Shown here: piece by piece, positions 33,442 through 43,435 of the stretch
How the letters are laid out: each line of letters starts with the position of its first letter
How positions within the stretch are numbered: position 1 is the stretch's first letter
Notes under the pieces: model-generated
The model's input: only the letters and a program-made list of their open reading frames with translations
Database searches by the model: none
Told to the model about the DNA's origin: nothing
Source: an uncultured Muribaculaceae bacterium
GTDB taxonomy: Bacteria > Bacteroidota > Bacteroidia > Bacteroidales > Muribaculaceae
Assembly: GCA_910585755.1 (NCBI GenBank)
Contig: CAJUFH010000011.1
Span: 1 to 61,466 of the forward strand
DNA length: 61,466 nt
Reading direction: 5' to 3'
Made by a program: the position numbers and the translations under genes

Positions 33442-34803
33442 ATGAATTATCTTAATAAATATATTCTTCTTTCCACATTACTGACGATTTCTGTTACGGC
33501 AGTGGCCCAGGTCTCGTTTGAGAACGCGGGCGGCGAGGTCATAGAAATCAAGCCGCCGACATCAACGGGGCTTTCGGCCGTATATGTGCTTCCTGACGCG
33601 GCTAATGCTAAGGTCGTTTTCAAAAGTCCCGGCTCACAGGGGGCGACGCACCGCTGGCAGCGTTTCGACTCCCGCGGCGGAGGTTTTGCGGAAACCGTGC
33701 CGTCGACCGTGAACGGGTCGGAAAGCAGCGTGCTGCTAGGTGGCAGCGATGCCGGATATATCGTGGCTCCGTCGGATGGCGCCGCGCAGACATGTTTCTG
33801 GATTGTGAACTACGCTAACCACGAGTGTGTACTCCGAGAGCTGCTCTCTCCCGCTGAACAGGATTGCGGCCAGCAGCGCCTGACGCTCGACGGCGAGGCC
33901 GGACGCATAATGTATTATTCAGTCAACGGCCGGGGGGAGACACTGTCGCGAGGACTGCGGCTTTCCTATTCGACCCTTTCCCTTGACGAGGAGCGCCGCC
34001 AATGGGTTAACGCCGAGGGGGAAGAGACGCTGGATTACGTTAGCGGAGACATAATCTGTGCCGCACCGCTGTGCGACACGGATTTCACCCTTTCGGGCGA
34101 CCGGTTTCAGCAGCAATGGGGTAGGGAACAGACTGTTGCCACCGCTACTGTCGCTGCCCATTCGGTTGAAGCCGCGACCTGGGCTGAACAATATGCCAGG
34201 GAGAGCGATAACGAGATTAAGGATGGCGACGACAGCTCCGACGGTTCCCTCGGCGGTTCTGCCCCCGTCAGGATTTCGTTTACCGCGGCGGTTACTGACG
34301 CCGCGATCTACCGCGAGTGGCAGTTCGCTACCGATCCGGAGTTCGATCTGATTGACATGCGCGTCAATGACCTCGAGGCGGAGCGTGTATTCGAGGACTA
34401 TGGAACGGTTTATGTCCGTTTCGTTTGCGGCAACAACGAAGGCACTTGCGAATACGCGTCGCAGACGTATACAGTGAATATCGGCGAGTCGCGGCTCGAA
34501 TGTCCCAACGCGTTCTCCCCGGGAGCCTCCGAAGGGGTCAACGACCTTTGGATGGTCAGCTACAAGTCCATCACCAGTTTTGACTGCCACATATTCAACC
34601 GTTGGGGCGTTGAAGTCGCGCGTCTCACCAATCCGTCGCAGGGCTGGGACGGCCGTTACAAAGGAAAACTTGTGCCTTCAGGTGTTTATTATTATGTGAT
34701 CAAAGCCCGGGGTGCCGACGGCAAGTCCTACAAGCTCTCCGGCGATATAAACATAATAGGCTACAAGGATAATCGCTCGACCACCTCGACACCGGTCGAA
34801 TAA
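33442..34803 (+). CDS. Secreted protein with gliding-motility-associated C-terminal (CHU_C) sorting domain
   Basis: 453 residues. Signal peptide MNYLNKYILLSTLLTISVTAVAQ, a long beta-rich region with no clear enzyme motif, then the C-terminal domain at about 355-445: CPNAFSPGASEGVNDLWMVSYKSI, FNRWGVEVARLTNPSQGWDGRYKG, VPSGVYYYVIKARGADGKSYKLSGDINII. This is the CHU_C/type B sorting domain that sends proteins through the type IX secretion system and can attach them to the cell surface. It lies 12 bp after the SBP-like gene and 32 bp before the lytic transglycosylase, in the same operon direction. Its role there is not known. Confidence 0.87.
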   Translation: MNYLNKYILLSTLLTISVTAVAQVSFENAGGEVIEIKPPTSTGLSAVYVLPDAANAKVVFKSPGSQGATHRWQRFDSRGGGFAETVPSTVNGSESSVLLGGSDAGYIVAPSDGAAQTCFWIVNYANHECVLRELLSPAEQDCGQQRLTLDGEAGRIMYYSVNGRGETLSRGLRLSYSTLSLDEERRQWVNAEGEETLDYVSGDIICAAPLCDTDFTLSGDRFQQQWGREQTVATATVAAHSVEAATWAEQYARESDNEIKDGDDSSDGSLGGSAPVRISFTAAVTDAAIYREWQFATDPEFDLIDMRVNDLEAERVFEDYGTVYVRFVCGNNEGTCEYASQTYTVNIGESRLECPNAFSPGASEGVNDLWMVSYKSITSFDCHIFNRWGVEVARLTNPSQGWDGRYKGKLVPSGVYYYVIKARGADGKSYKLSGDINIIGYKDNRSTTSTPVE

Positions 34804-34835
34804 ACCGCGTTATCCGTCCCGGCCATCTGAACAAA

Positions 34836-35723
34836 ATGAGTATGAACAAGTATATCCTGACAGCGATACTCCTCTTTTCCGCATCTGCGGCCATCCCCGA
34901 TGCCGCCAAGGCTGAGCGCCCGGTGGAGATGCCCGACGTCTACAGCCCTCCGATACCGAAGCGCATGACCTTCGCGGGCCATCAGTTTACTTTCGACCGC
35001 CCGGACATGTACGAGCGCCTCGACCGGGAACTCTCCCAGATGACCTACTCTCATGCCGCGACACTCCTAATGCTCAAACGCTCTGGACGTTATTTTCCAA
35101 TGATGCGCAAGGTCCTGAAAGAAAATGGCGTACCTGAGGATATGGTTTATCTCGCGGCCATTGAGTCGACCCTCAATCCCAGGGCATATTCCGGGGCGAA
35201 GGCAGCGGGTCTGTGGCAGTTCATGCCGGCTACCGCGAAGGAATACGGCCTTGAGGTCAACGACTATGTCGACGAGCGTTACCATCCCGAAAAATCAACC
35301 GCCGCTGCCGCCAGATTCCTCAAAAAGGCCAAGGCGAAATACGGCAACTGGGAATCCGCTATGGCTTCCTATAACGGAGGCCAGGGTCGCATATCGAAGG
35401 AGCTTGAAGAGCAGCTTGCTGAGTCGGCTTTCGACCTCTATCTCGTAGAGGAGACGTCGCGGTATATGTTCCGTGTCTTGGCGGCCAAACTGCTGATGGA
35501 GAACCCCGACAAATTCGGTTACCATCTCCGCGAATCGCAATTGTACGCACCTTACAAATGCCAGGAGGTTACGGTAACGGAAACCATCGACGACCTTCCC
35601 GCCTGGGCTAAGGCAAAAGGTGTCAACTACGCCCTCCTGAGGGAATACAATCCCTGGATTCGGGCGAAGAAGCTGCCCGTAGCGCCCGGAAAGTCGTACA
35701 CATTAAAGCTCCCTGCCAACTGA
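34836..35723 (+). CDS. Lytic transglycosylase (SLT domain)
   Basis: 295 residues with a signal peptide (MSMNKYILTAILLFSASAAIPDAAKA). The SLT domain (about 105-215) contains the catalytic Glu in YLAAIESTLNPRAYSGAKAAGLWQFMPATAKEYG and the closing ASYNGGQGRISKELEE. The C-terminal 70 residues (VTVTETIDDLPAWAKAKGVNYALLREYNPWIR...YTLKLPAN) resemble a LysM- or MltD-like binding segment. It cleaves the MurNAc-GlcNAc bond of peptidoglycan in the periplasm to give anhydro-muropeptides. It follows the SBP-like gene after one CHU_C gene, an MltF split between two genes. Confidence 0.93.
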   Translation: MSMNKYILTAILLFSASAAIPDAAKAERPVEMPDVYSPPIPKRMTFAGHQFTFDRPDMYERLDRELSQMTYSHAATLLMLKRSGRYFPMMRKVLKENGVPEDMVYLAAIESTLNPRAYSGAKAAGLWQFMPATAKEYGLEVNDYVDERYHPEKSTAAAARFLKKAKAKYGNWESAMASYNGGQGRISKELEEQLAESAFDLYLVEETSRYMFRVLAAKLLMENPDKFGYHLRESQLYAPYKCQEVTVTETIDDLPAWAKAKGVNYALLREYNPWIRAKKLPVAPGKSYTLKLPAN

Positions 35724-35734
35724 GCTACACTCTT

Positions 35735-35762
35735 GAGAAGTCATCCTAACGGCTGACTTCTC
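35735..35762 (+). terminator. Terminator-like hairpin after the lytic transglycosylase
   Basis: GAGAAGTCA (35735-35743) pairs with TGACTTCTC (35754-35762), 9 bp with a 10-nt loop; it lies between the transglycosylase and uvrA and has no clear T-run. Confidence 0.5.
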
Positions 35763-35785
35763 GCAATTTAACACAATTTCTGCCT

Positions 35786-38617
35786 ATGTCAACAGTGATT
35801 GATCCGCTGGAAAACCTCAATGTTATAGGTGCGCGGGTCCATAACTTGAAAAATATAGATGTAACAATACCCCACGGTACCCTTTCGGTAATAACCGGGT
35901 TGAGCGGGAGCGGTAAATCATCGCTCGCTTTCGACACCATATTTGCCGAAGGGCAGCGCCGTTATATTGAGACATTCTCCTCATATGCCAGGAACATGCT
36001 CGGCTCGCTGGAGCGTCCCGACGTCGACCACGTTTCGGGACTCTCCCCCGTAATCGCCATTGAGCAGAAAACAATCAACCGAAATCCGAGAAGTACCATC
36101 GGGACTACTACCGAGGTTTATGACTACTTGCGCCTGCTGTTCGCCAGGATAGGGGAGGCCCGCAGCTATCTCAGTGGCGAGCCGATGGTGAAATACTCCG
36201 TTGAGAAGATTGTCGAACTGATTCTCGAACGCTATTCGGGAAGGAAGGTGTATCTTCTCGCCCCCTTAGTCCATAACCGCAAGGGTCATTACAAGGAATT
36301 GTTCGAGCAACTGACTAAGAAAGGGTTCCTGACCGTCCGCGTCGACGGGGAAATCCGAGAGATAACTCCCGGAATGAAGCTCGACCGTTACCGCAACCAT
36401 TCCGTTGAACTTGTCGTTGACAAGATGAAGGTAAGCGGCAGCGACGGCTCCCGTATGCGTAACTCCGTTGCCGATACATTGCGCCAAGGAGGTAAGCAGA
36501 TGATGGTCTACGATGTCGAAACCGGCGAGGCAAGACATTACAGCCAGAGCCTTATGGATCCTGTAAGCGGCCTTTCGTACCGCGAACCGGCTCCCCACAA
36601 CTTCTCCTTCAACTCTCCCCTCGGCGCTTGCCCATGTTGCAAGGGGCTCGGGGAGGTGAACGTCATTGATATGGAAAAGGTCGTGCCTGACCCCTCTCTA
36701 TCAATCCGCAAAGGCGCGATCGCGCCGCTTGGGAAATACAAGAACTCGATGATATTCTGGCAGGTCGACGCGATATGCGACAAGTACGGGTGTTCTCTTG
36801 ACACCCCGTTCTCCGAACTCCCCGAAGAGGCCGTCAACGACATAATGAACGGCACTGACGAGCGTCTGCGGGTAAAAAGCGATACCCTGTTGACCTTCAA
36901 TTACTTCCTCTCCTTCGAGGGACTGCTGAAATATATCGAGATGCAGCAGACCGACGACGCCTCCGCCGCGGCGCAGAAGTGGAGCGACCAGTTCTATTCG
37001 CGCAGGATGTGCCCCGAATGTCAGGGCGCGAGACTTAACCGCGAGGCCCTGCATTTCTTCGTTGACGGAAAAAACATCGCGGAGTTATCCTCCCTCGACA
37101 TAGCCGAACTTCTCGAATGGTCAAAGACCGTGGAGAAGAATCTCAGTGACCGCCAGCGCGCGATTGGCAGCGAGATATTGAAGGAAATCCGCACGAGGCT
37201 GTCGTTCCTCGTGGATGTCGGACTCGGCTATCTGTCGTTGAACCGAGCCTCCGCGACATTGTCGGGCGGCGAGAGCCAGCGCATACGCCTGGCGACCCAG
37301 CTCGGATCCGAGCTTGTCAACGTGCTATATATCCTCGACGAGCCGAGCATCGGGCTTCACCAGCGCGACAACCGTAAACTGATTGGGTCGCTGAAACGCC
37401 TCCGCGACGCGCATAATTCGATAATCGTGGTTGAACACGACAAGGATATGATGCTTGAAGCGGACTATATTGTGGATATAGGCCCGAGAGCCGGTCGGAA
37501 GGGGGGCGAGGTGGTCTTCCAGGGAACCCCCGAGGAAATGCTGCGGACCGACACGCTGACAGCCGGATACCTTACCGGTAAATACGCCATAGAGGTTCCA
37601 GCCGCTCGCCGTCAGGGAAACGGCAAGAGCATTGAACTGCTCGGTTGCGCCGGGCACAATCTCCGCGATGTCGATTTCCGGCTTCCTCTCGGAACGCTGA
37701 CCTGCGTATGCGGTGTAAGCGGCAGCGGTAAGTCCTCGCTTGTCAACGGCACCCTCCAGCCCATCATTTCGCAGAAATTCTATCGCTCTCTACAGGAACC
37801 GCTCCCGTATCGCGAGATTATCGGGCTGGAGAACATCGACAAAATCGTTACTGTCGACCAATCGCCGCTCGGACGCTCGCCGCGAAGCAATCCCGCGACC
37901 TATACCGGCCTATTCTCCGACATACGCAACCTCTTCGTCGGGCTTCCCGAGGCAAAAATCAGAGGGTACAAGCCGGGCCGTTTCTCCTTCAATGTCGCCG
38001 GAGGGCGTTGCGAGGCATGCAAGGGTAACGGATACAAGAGTATCGAGATGAACTTCCTGCCCGATGTGCTTGTGCCCTGCGAGGTATGCGGCGGCAAACG
38101 CTACAACCGCGAGACCCTTGAAGTCCGTTTCAAAGGGAAGTCTATCGCTGATGTGCTTGACATGACTATCAACCAGGCGGTCGAGTTCTTTGCCAACCAG
38201 CCTTCGATAATCAAGAAGTTAAAGGTATTGCAGGAAATCGGACTCGGCTATATCAAGCTGGGGCAACCATCTTCGACCCTTTCAGGAGGCGAGAACCAGC
38301 GCGTAAAGCTCGCTACCGAACTTGCGAAGCGCGATACGGGACGCACGCTCTTCGTGCTCGACGAACCGACGACGGGACTGCATTTCGAGGATATCAAGGT
38401 ATTGTTAGGGGTACTCAACCGACTGGTCGACAAGGGAAACACCGTCCTCGTAATCGAGCATAACCTCGACGTGGTCAAATGTGCCGATTACATTGTGGAT
38501 ATGGGACCCGGCGGAGGCCGCGACGGAGGCCTCGTTATTGCCACAGGAACTCCGGAAGAGGTTGCCCGCACGGAGTCCCCGACAGCCCCCTTCCTCCGGG
38601 AGGAACTTGGAATTTAG
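35786..38617 (+). CDS. uvrA: UvrABC system protein A
   Basis: 943 residues. Two ABC-type ATPase halves: Walker A GLSGSGKSSLA near residue 40 and GVSGSGKSSLV in the second half; signature LSGGESQRIRLATQLG and TLSGGENQRVKLATELAK; Walker B LYILDEPSIGLH and LFVLDEPTTGLH. The first zinc module has CPCCKGLG and CPECQGARL; the second has CEACKGNGYKSIEMNFLPD followed by CEVCGGKRYN. It finds bulky DNA lesions and loads UvrB in nucleotide excision repair. The gene ends 4 bp into the convergent trkH gene, so the two transcripts overlap. Confidence 0.98.
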   Translation: MSTVIDPLENLNVIGARVHNLKNIDVTIPHGTLSVITGLSGSGKSSLAFDTIFAEGQRRYIETFSSYARNMLGSLERPDVDHVSGLSPVIAIEQKTINRNPRSTIGTTTEVYDYLRLLFARIGEARSYLSGEPMVKYSVEKIVELILERYSGRKVYLLAPLVHNRKGHYKELFEQLTKKGFLTVRVDGEIREITPGMKLDRYRNHSVELVVDKMKVSGSDGSRMRNSVADTLRQGGKQMMVYDVETGEARHYSQSLMDPVSGLSYREPAPHNFSFNSPLGACPCCKGLGEVNVIDMEKVVPDPSLSIRKGAIAPLGKYKNSMIFWQVDAICDKYGCSLDTPFSELPEEAVNDIMNGTDERLRVKSDTLLTFNYFLSFEGLLKYIEMQQTDDASAAAQKWSDQFYSRRMCPECQGARLNREALHFFVDGKNIAELSSLDIAELLEWSKTVEKNLSDRQRAIGSEILKEIRTRLSFLVDVGLGYLSLNRASATLSGGESQRIRLATQLGSELVNVLYILDEPSIGLHQRDNRKLIGSLKRLRDAHNSIIVVEHDKDMMLEADYIVDIGPRAGRKGGEVVFQGTPEEMLRTDTLTAGYLTGKYAIEVPAARRQGNGKSIELLGCAGHNLRDVDFRLPLGTLTCVCGVSGSGKSSLVNGTLQPIISQKFYRSLQEPLPYREIIGLENIDKIVTVDQSPLGRSPRSNPATYTGLFSDIRNLFVGLPEAKIRGYKPGRFSFNVAGGRCEACKGNGYKSIEMNFLPDVLVPCEVCGGKRYNRETLEVRFKGKSIADVLDMTINQAVEFFANQPSIIKKLKVLQEIGLGYIKLGQPSSTLSGGENQRVKLATELAKRDTGRTLFVLDEPTTGLHFEDIKVLLGVLNRLVDKGNTVLVIEHNLDVVKCADYIVDMGPGGGRDGGLVIATGTPEEVARTESPTAPFLREELGI

Positions 38618-40092
38618 CGATTCCAGAAGCCGGGGGTGAAGAGCAGAAGGATAGTGAAGATTTCAAGTCGTCCCGTCAGCATGAGCAGCGAAAGCACCCA
38701 TTTCCCCGCGTCGGGAACTACGGCATAGCTTTCGCCAAGTCCCGAAAAGCCGTTGCAAAGCCCCGTGTTGCTGACACACGAGAATGAGGAGAAGAACGCA
38801 TCCTGAAGGGGGATGCCGTTTATCGACAATACGATGCCTCCCGCGAGGATCACTATGATGTAAAGGCTCAGAAAGACCATTACCTTGTTGGTGATTTCCG
38901 GGCTGATCGTGCGCCCGTTGATGTTTACCGACAGAATCCGGTTAGGGTATATGCAGCGGTACAGTTCGTTGCGGGCATTTTTCCAGAGATAGAGCGAGCG
39001 GTCGAGCTTCGATCCGCCTGAGGTCGAGCCCGCGCACGCTCCGACAAACATCATTATAAGAATCAGGGAGAATATGAAAAGTCCCCAGTCCCCGACGCCG
39101 GAGATTGTATACCCTGTGGAGGACATCATCGAAATGATGATGAACAGCGGGTCAATCGTATAAGATTCTATCCGGTCGGGTACCAGCGGATTCTGCACCA
39201 ACGCTATGTCGAAGAGTATCAGTAATACCAGGATCGTGCCCAAATACACCCTGAACACCTCGTTGCCCCATACACCCTTCAGGTCGCCGAGCGACGCCTT
39301 GAATATCAGGGCGAAGTTGACACCTCCGATAAACATGAACAACGTGGTGACAATCTTGATGTATAGGGAATCCCATTGCGAGATGGATTCAGGACGCGTT
39401 GAGAACCCCCCGGTCGACATTGTCGAAAAGGCGTGGCAAATGCTGTCGAACGTATCCATCGGTCCGGCACAGTACAGCACCATCAGTATGGCGGTCAGGA
39501 GGAAGTAGACGAGCCATAGACGCTTCGCGGTAGAACTGACGCGAGGCCGCAGCTTTTCATGGGTGATGCCCGTGACTTCCGCGTTGAACATCTGCATACC
39601 CCCCGACGAGTTCAGCATCGGGAGCACAGCCAGGGTAAAGAGTATGATACCCATACCCCCGATCCACTGCATCAGCGAGCGCCACATATGTATGCCGTGG
39701 CTGAGGTCGTTGACGGTCGGCATCACCGAAGCCCCGGTCGTTGTAAAGCCCGACATAGCCTCGAAATATGCCTCGGAAACTGTCAGCGGAGTCGCGCTGA
39801 GCAGAAATGGAATCATCCCGAATAATGAGAATACAACCCATACGAGAGCTGTCAGCAGGAAACCCTCGCGTTTTCCCATATCGAATCGTCGCGGTCGGAC
39901 GCAGAATGTGGCGATAACTCCCGATCCAAGGGTGACGCCCATCGCGATAAAGAACGCTCTGGCATCAGATTCGCCATAGTACAACGATGTCAGCAGGGGG
40001 ATGACCATGAAAAAACCTTCCACCAGCAGAAGCCAGCCAGCGATGCGGATCAGCATCATCCAGTTAATCTGAAAAAATGCCGAACGCTTCAT
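38614..40092 (-). CDS. trkH: Trk/Ktr potassium uptake membrane subunit (TrkH family)
   Basis: 492 residues, about ten membrane segments. Selectivity-filter P-loops: MSGFTTTGASVMP, FSTMSTGGFSTRPES, MMSSTGYTISGVGDWG and FSCVSNTGLCNGF are four repeats of the KcsA-like MPM unit, the first three with the filter TTTG/STGG/STGY. It is a K+ channel-like pore subunit. The RCK regulatory partner trkA ends 32 bp upstream on the same strand. The 3' end overlaps uvrA (convergent) by 4 bp. Confidence 0.95.
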   Translation of the reverse strand: MKRSAFFQINWMMLIRIAGWLLLVEGFFMVIPLLTSLYYGESDARAFFIAMGVTLGSGVIATFCVRPRRFDMGKREGFLLTALVWVVFSLFGMIPFLLSATPLTVSEAYFEAMSGFTTTGASVMPTVNDLSHGIHMWRSLMQWIGGMGIILFTLAVLPMLNSSGGMQMFNAEVTGITHEKLRPRVSSTAKRLWLVYFLLTAILMVLYCAGPMDTFDSICHAFSTMSTGGFSTRPESISQWDSLYIKIVTTLFMFIGGVNFALIFKASLGDLKGVWGNEVFRVYLGTILVLLILFDIALVQNPLVPDRIESYTIDPLFIIISMMSSTGYTISGVGDWGLFIFSLILIMMFVGACAGSTSGGSKLDRSLYLWKNARNELYRCIYPNRILSVNINGRTISPEITNKVMVFLSLYIIVILAGGIVLSINGIPLQDAFFSSFSCVSNTGLCNGFSGLGESYAVVPDAGKWVLSLLMLTGRLEIFTILLLFTPGFWNR

Positions 40093-40124
40093 ATCTTATC
40101 GCTCTTAATCTTCATCGCGCTCGT

Positions 40125-41468
40125 TCAGTTGAATAGTCGCTCAATCTTATGGATATGGCCGGAAAGACAGAATACGACGACGTGGTCGCCAGCCTGAATC
40201 TGCGTGCGGCCGCTGACGAGCATCCCCTCCCCGTCGCGTATCAGTCCGGCGATAGTCATCTCCTTGCTCAGTCTAAGGTCCATCACCGGTGCCTGTGTGA
40301 TTTTCGAGCCTTCGTGAGCTTCCAGCTCCGCGATCTCGGCGTCGGCAAGGGTAAGAAACTTTGAGGTATTCTCGTCTGACGCGAGCAGAATCTGGAAAAT
40401 CTTGCTGGAGGCAAGTAACTTCTTGTTGATGATAGACCCGATATTGAGCCCTTCTGCCTCGGATATGAACTGGATGTTTTCTACTTCGGCAACTGTCTTG
40501 CTTACACCGAATTCCTTGGCTGTAAGACATCCGAGAATGTTGGATTCGGAAAAGTCCGTCAGAGCTACGAATGCGTCCATCCCCTCCAGGCCCTCCTCGC
40601 GCAGGGTGTCGTTGTTGCGAGCGTCACCGTGGATGATGTTGACATTGCAGCCGCTGCATTTTTCCGGGAGTCGGCGGCATATTTCCGCGTTCTCCTCGAT
40701 AATCGTCATCTCCCAGCGGTCGGAAGCCATATGGGCAAGTCTGACGGCGATGCGGCCGCCACCCATAATCATGACTTTCTGTATCTTGTAGTCGCGTTTG
40801 CCGCAGAGCTGGCGAATCTCGTCAACGTATCCGCGCGTGGTTGTGAAGAATAGGATGTCGTTGTCGCGGACTTCGTCCTCGCCCCCCGGAATCAATGTGT
40901 CGTGGCGGCGTTTTATAGCGGAAATATGGTAGTTATGCTGCCCGTACGTTATGTCGCGCAGCTTTTTGCCTATGATTTCCGCTCCGTTGCGCACCCTCAC
41001 GCTGAGTATAATCAGTTGCCCGTCGTGAAGTTCGTACCAGTTGCGGACCCATGGGCGACGTAGCGCGGTCACAATCTCTTTGGCGGCGAGATCCTCCGGG
41101 TAAATCAGATGGTCGACACCTATCGAACTGAAAAAGTCCCGGCCCGAAGTAGAAAGGAACTCGTAGTTGTCAATACGAGCGACTGTGCGCGTCGCACCAA
41201 GATGTTTTCCGATCGCGCATGCGACGAGGTTGGTATTCTCGAACGGGGTGACGGCGATAAGCAACTCGCAGTCCTCGTTTACCCCGGCTGCCGCGAGGTC
41301 TTTGAACGACGTCGGGCTCCCGACACTCGTCATAAGGTTGTAGTTAGCGTCGAGCTTGTCAAGTTTCTCGCTGTCGCGGTCGACAACGATAATGTCCTGG
41401 TTCTCGCGTGACAGAAGTTTCGCCAGGTGCGAACCTACCTCTCCGGCTCCTACGATAACGATTCTCAT
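40125..41468 (-). CDS. trkA: Trk system potassium uptake protein TrkA (RCK)
   Basis: 447 residues with two RCK units. First Rossmann motif MRIVIVGAGEVGSHLAKLLSRENQDIIVVD; second VMIMGGGRIAVRLAHMASDRWEMTIIEEN; each is followed by a TrkA-C lobe (WYELHDGQLIILSVRVRNGAEIIGKKLRDI and APVMDLRLSKEMTIAGLIRDG). It binds NAD(H)/ATP and gates TrkH from the cytoplasmic side. It starts 17 bp after the dxs stop and is followed by trkH after 32 bp; the grouping with dxs is likely just operon packing. Confidence 0.96.
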   Translation of the reverse strand: MRIVIVGAGEVGSHLAKLLSRENQDIIVVDRDSEKLDKLDANYNLMTSVGSPTSFKDLAAAGVNEDCELLIAVTPFENTNLVACAIGKHLGATRTVARIDNYEFLSTSGRDFFSSIGVDHLIYPEDLAAKEIVTALRRPWVRNWYELHDGQLIILSVRVRNGAEIIGKKLRDITYGQHNYHISAIKRRHDTLIPGGEDEVRDNDILFFTTTRGYVDEIRQLCGKRDYKIQKVMIMGGGRIAVRLAHMASDRWEMTIIEENAEICRRLPEKCSGCNVNIIHGDARNNDTLREEGLEGMDAFVALTDFSESNILGCLTAKEFGVSKTVAEVENIQFISEAEGLNIGSIINKKLLASSKIFQILLASDENTSKFLTLADAEIAELEAHEGSKITQAPVMDLRLSKEMTIAGLIRDGEGMLVSGRTQIQAGDHVVVFCLSGHIHKIERLFN

Positions 41469-41485
41469 GGCTACGGATTCCGGGG

Positions 41486-43435
41486 TTATGGGTTTGAGGC
41501 ATCAACGAGCGCTTTCGCAATCGAGGCGGGGTCAAGCCCGCAAAGCGCGTGAAGTTCCTTCACAGTGCCCTGGGCTATGAAGCTGTCGGGTATGCCGAGA
41601 CGCTTGACGGGTAACGAGATTCCTCGGTCAGCAAGCCATTCGGCCACGGCGGAACCGAAGCCGCCGGCGAGGGCGCCATCTTCGACTGTGACTATCCGCT
41701 GTCCCTTAGAGGCAACCAGGTTTAGTATCTCGCCGTCGAGCGGCTTTACATATCTCATATCGTACAGGTCAACCGCCACTCCGTGTTCGGCAGCTATCTT
41801 CACTGCCTCTTTCGCTGCCGGGAGCATCGTGCCTATCGACAGCAACGCTACTTTTGCTCCTTCAGCCACAGCGACTTCAACGCCCTTTCCGACGGGTAGC
41901 TGTTTCATCGCGGTTTTCCAGTCGGCGTTCTGTCCGTTTCCGCGGGGATAGCGGATCGCCATCGGACCGTTGACCACACCGAGGCTTGACGTGTACAGTA
42001 AGTTTCTGAGCTCCTCCTCGGAGGAGGGGGCTGCGACTGTCATTCCGGGTATAGCCCGCATATAGGGTATGTCAAGCACACCGTGGTGCGTGGCACCATC
42101 CTCGCCGACAATTCCGGCGCGGTCAATGCAGAACACTACCGGGAGCCGCTGCAAGGCTACATCGTTGATAATCTGGTCATACGCCCGTTGCAGGAAAGCT
42201 GAATAGATAGCCACATAGGGTCGCCGACCCTCCTTGGCAAGGCCTCCAGCGAATGTGACCGCGTGCTCTTCCGATATGCCCACATCGAACACGCGGGAAG
42301 GCATCGCCTCGCGCATTATGCCCAGCGATGTCCCGGACAGCATGGCTGCGGTTATGCCGCATATCTTGTCGTTCTCTTTAGCGAGTTCGAGCAGGGTCTC
42401 CCCGAAAACGTCCTGATATTTGGGAGGGTGGGGGCCCGGCGTTCCCGCCGGCCTCTCGCCTGACTCGGGATTGAAGCGTCCCGGAGCATGCCAGGTAGTC
42501 GGATCCTGTTCGGCCGCTTCAAACCCTTTCCCTTTGACTGTTTTCACATGGAGAATCTTCGGGCCGGTCATATCCTTTATGTCGCGAAGCACCTTTACGG
42601 TATTGGCGACATCGTGACCGTCTATCGGTCCGAAATAGCGGATATTCAGCCCCTCGAAGATGTTCTGCTGGCGGCTGAGGAGCGCTTTCAGCGAATTGTT
42701 GAAACGCAGAATAGAGCCACGACCCCTGTCGGACACCAGATGCAGTTTCTTCAGAAGCCGGTACAGCTTGAAGCGCATATTGTTGTAGCGCTTCGAAGTG
42801 GTAATCTGGGCGAGATACTTATGGAGCGAGCCGACATTGTCGTCAATCGACATATCATTGTCGTTGAGGATAATCAGCAGGTTGTTCGGGGTGTTTGCGG
42901 CGTTGTTAAGCCCTTCGAAGGCAAGTCCGCCACCGATTGACGCGTCACCTATTACAGCGACTATGTTACGGCGCGGTTCGTCGGTGTTCATCTCGGTGGC
43001 AACTGCCATTCCGAGCGCCGCTGATATGGAATTGGAGGCGTGACCGGCGGAGAAGGTGTCATATTCGCTTTCGTCGGGGTTCGGGAAACCGCTCAGGCCG
43101 TTCAGTTTTCTATTCGTGTGGAAACGGTCGCGGCGCCCGGTTAGCAGCTTGTGACCGTAGGCCTGATGCCCTACGTCCCATACTATGCGGTCATAGGGCG
43201 TGTTAAACACGTAATGCAGGGCTACTGTCAGCTCGACTGCGCCCATGCTGGAGGCGAAATGCCCGGGATTTTTTGACAGGGAATTGATAAGAAACTCGCG
43301 TATGTCGGAGCAAACCTGTGGAAGTTGCCCGACCGAGAGAGCGCGCAAGTCGGCCGGCGAGTCAATCCGGCTCAACAGGGGATAGCGGACGGCGTTATCT
43401 GCCGCTGCCGCCGTTTCGTTTGTTGTTGCCGACAT
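41486..43435 (-). CDS. dxs: 1-deoxy-D-xylulose-5-phosphate synthase
   Basis: 649 residues. It joins pyruvate and glyceraldehyde-3-phosphate to give DXP, the first step of the MEP isoprenoid pathway. Visible motifs: DVGHQAYGHKLLTGR; the ThDP/Mg site VIGDASIGGGLAFEGLNNA...LNDNDMSID; the catalytic His/Glu region GISEEHAVTFAGGLA; and CIDRAGIVGEDGATHHGVLDI. The first codons overlap a small membrane-protein gene upstream by 41 bp. The trkA gene follows after 17 bp. Confidence 0.98.
   Translation of the reverse strand: MSATTNETAAAADNAVRYPLLSRIDSPADLRALSVGQLPQVCSDIREFLINSLSKNPGHFASSMGAVELTVALHYVFNTPYDRIVWDVGHQAYGHKLLTGRRDRFHTNRKLNGLSGFPNPDESEYDTFSAGHASNSISAALGMAVATEMNTDEPRRNIVAVIGDASIGGGLAFEGLNNAANTPNNLLIILNDNDMSIDDNVGSLHKYLAQITTSKRYNNMRFKLYRLLKKLHLVSDRGRGSILRFNNSLKALLSRQQNIFEGLNIRYFGPIDGHDVANTVKVLRDIKDMTGPKILHVKTVKGKGFEAAEQDPTTWHAPGRFNPESGERPAGTPGPHPPKYQDVFGETLLELAKENDKICGITAAMLSGTSLGIMREAMPSRVFDVGISEEHAVTFAGGLAKEGRRPYVAIYSAFLQRAYDQIINDVALQRLPVVFCIDRAGIVGEDGATHHGVLDIPYMRAIPGMTVAAPSSEEELRNLLYTSSLGVVNGPMAIRYPRGNGQNADWKTAMKQLPVGKGVEVAVAEGAKVALLSIGTMLPAAKEAVKIAAEHGVAVDLYDMRYVKPLDGEILNLVASKGQRIVTVEDGALAGGFGSAVAEWLADRGISLPVKRLGIPDSFIAQGTVKELHALCGLDPASIAKALVDASNP

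Noticed and set aside
35716..35735. Resemblance to a tRNA D-arm (GCCAACTGAGCTACAC)
   Set aside because: It is the end of the transglycosylase gene, and no acceptor, anticodon or T-arm is present.
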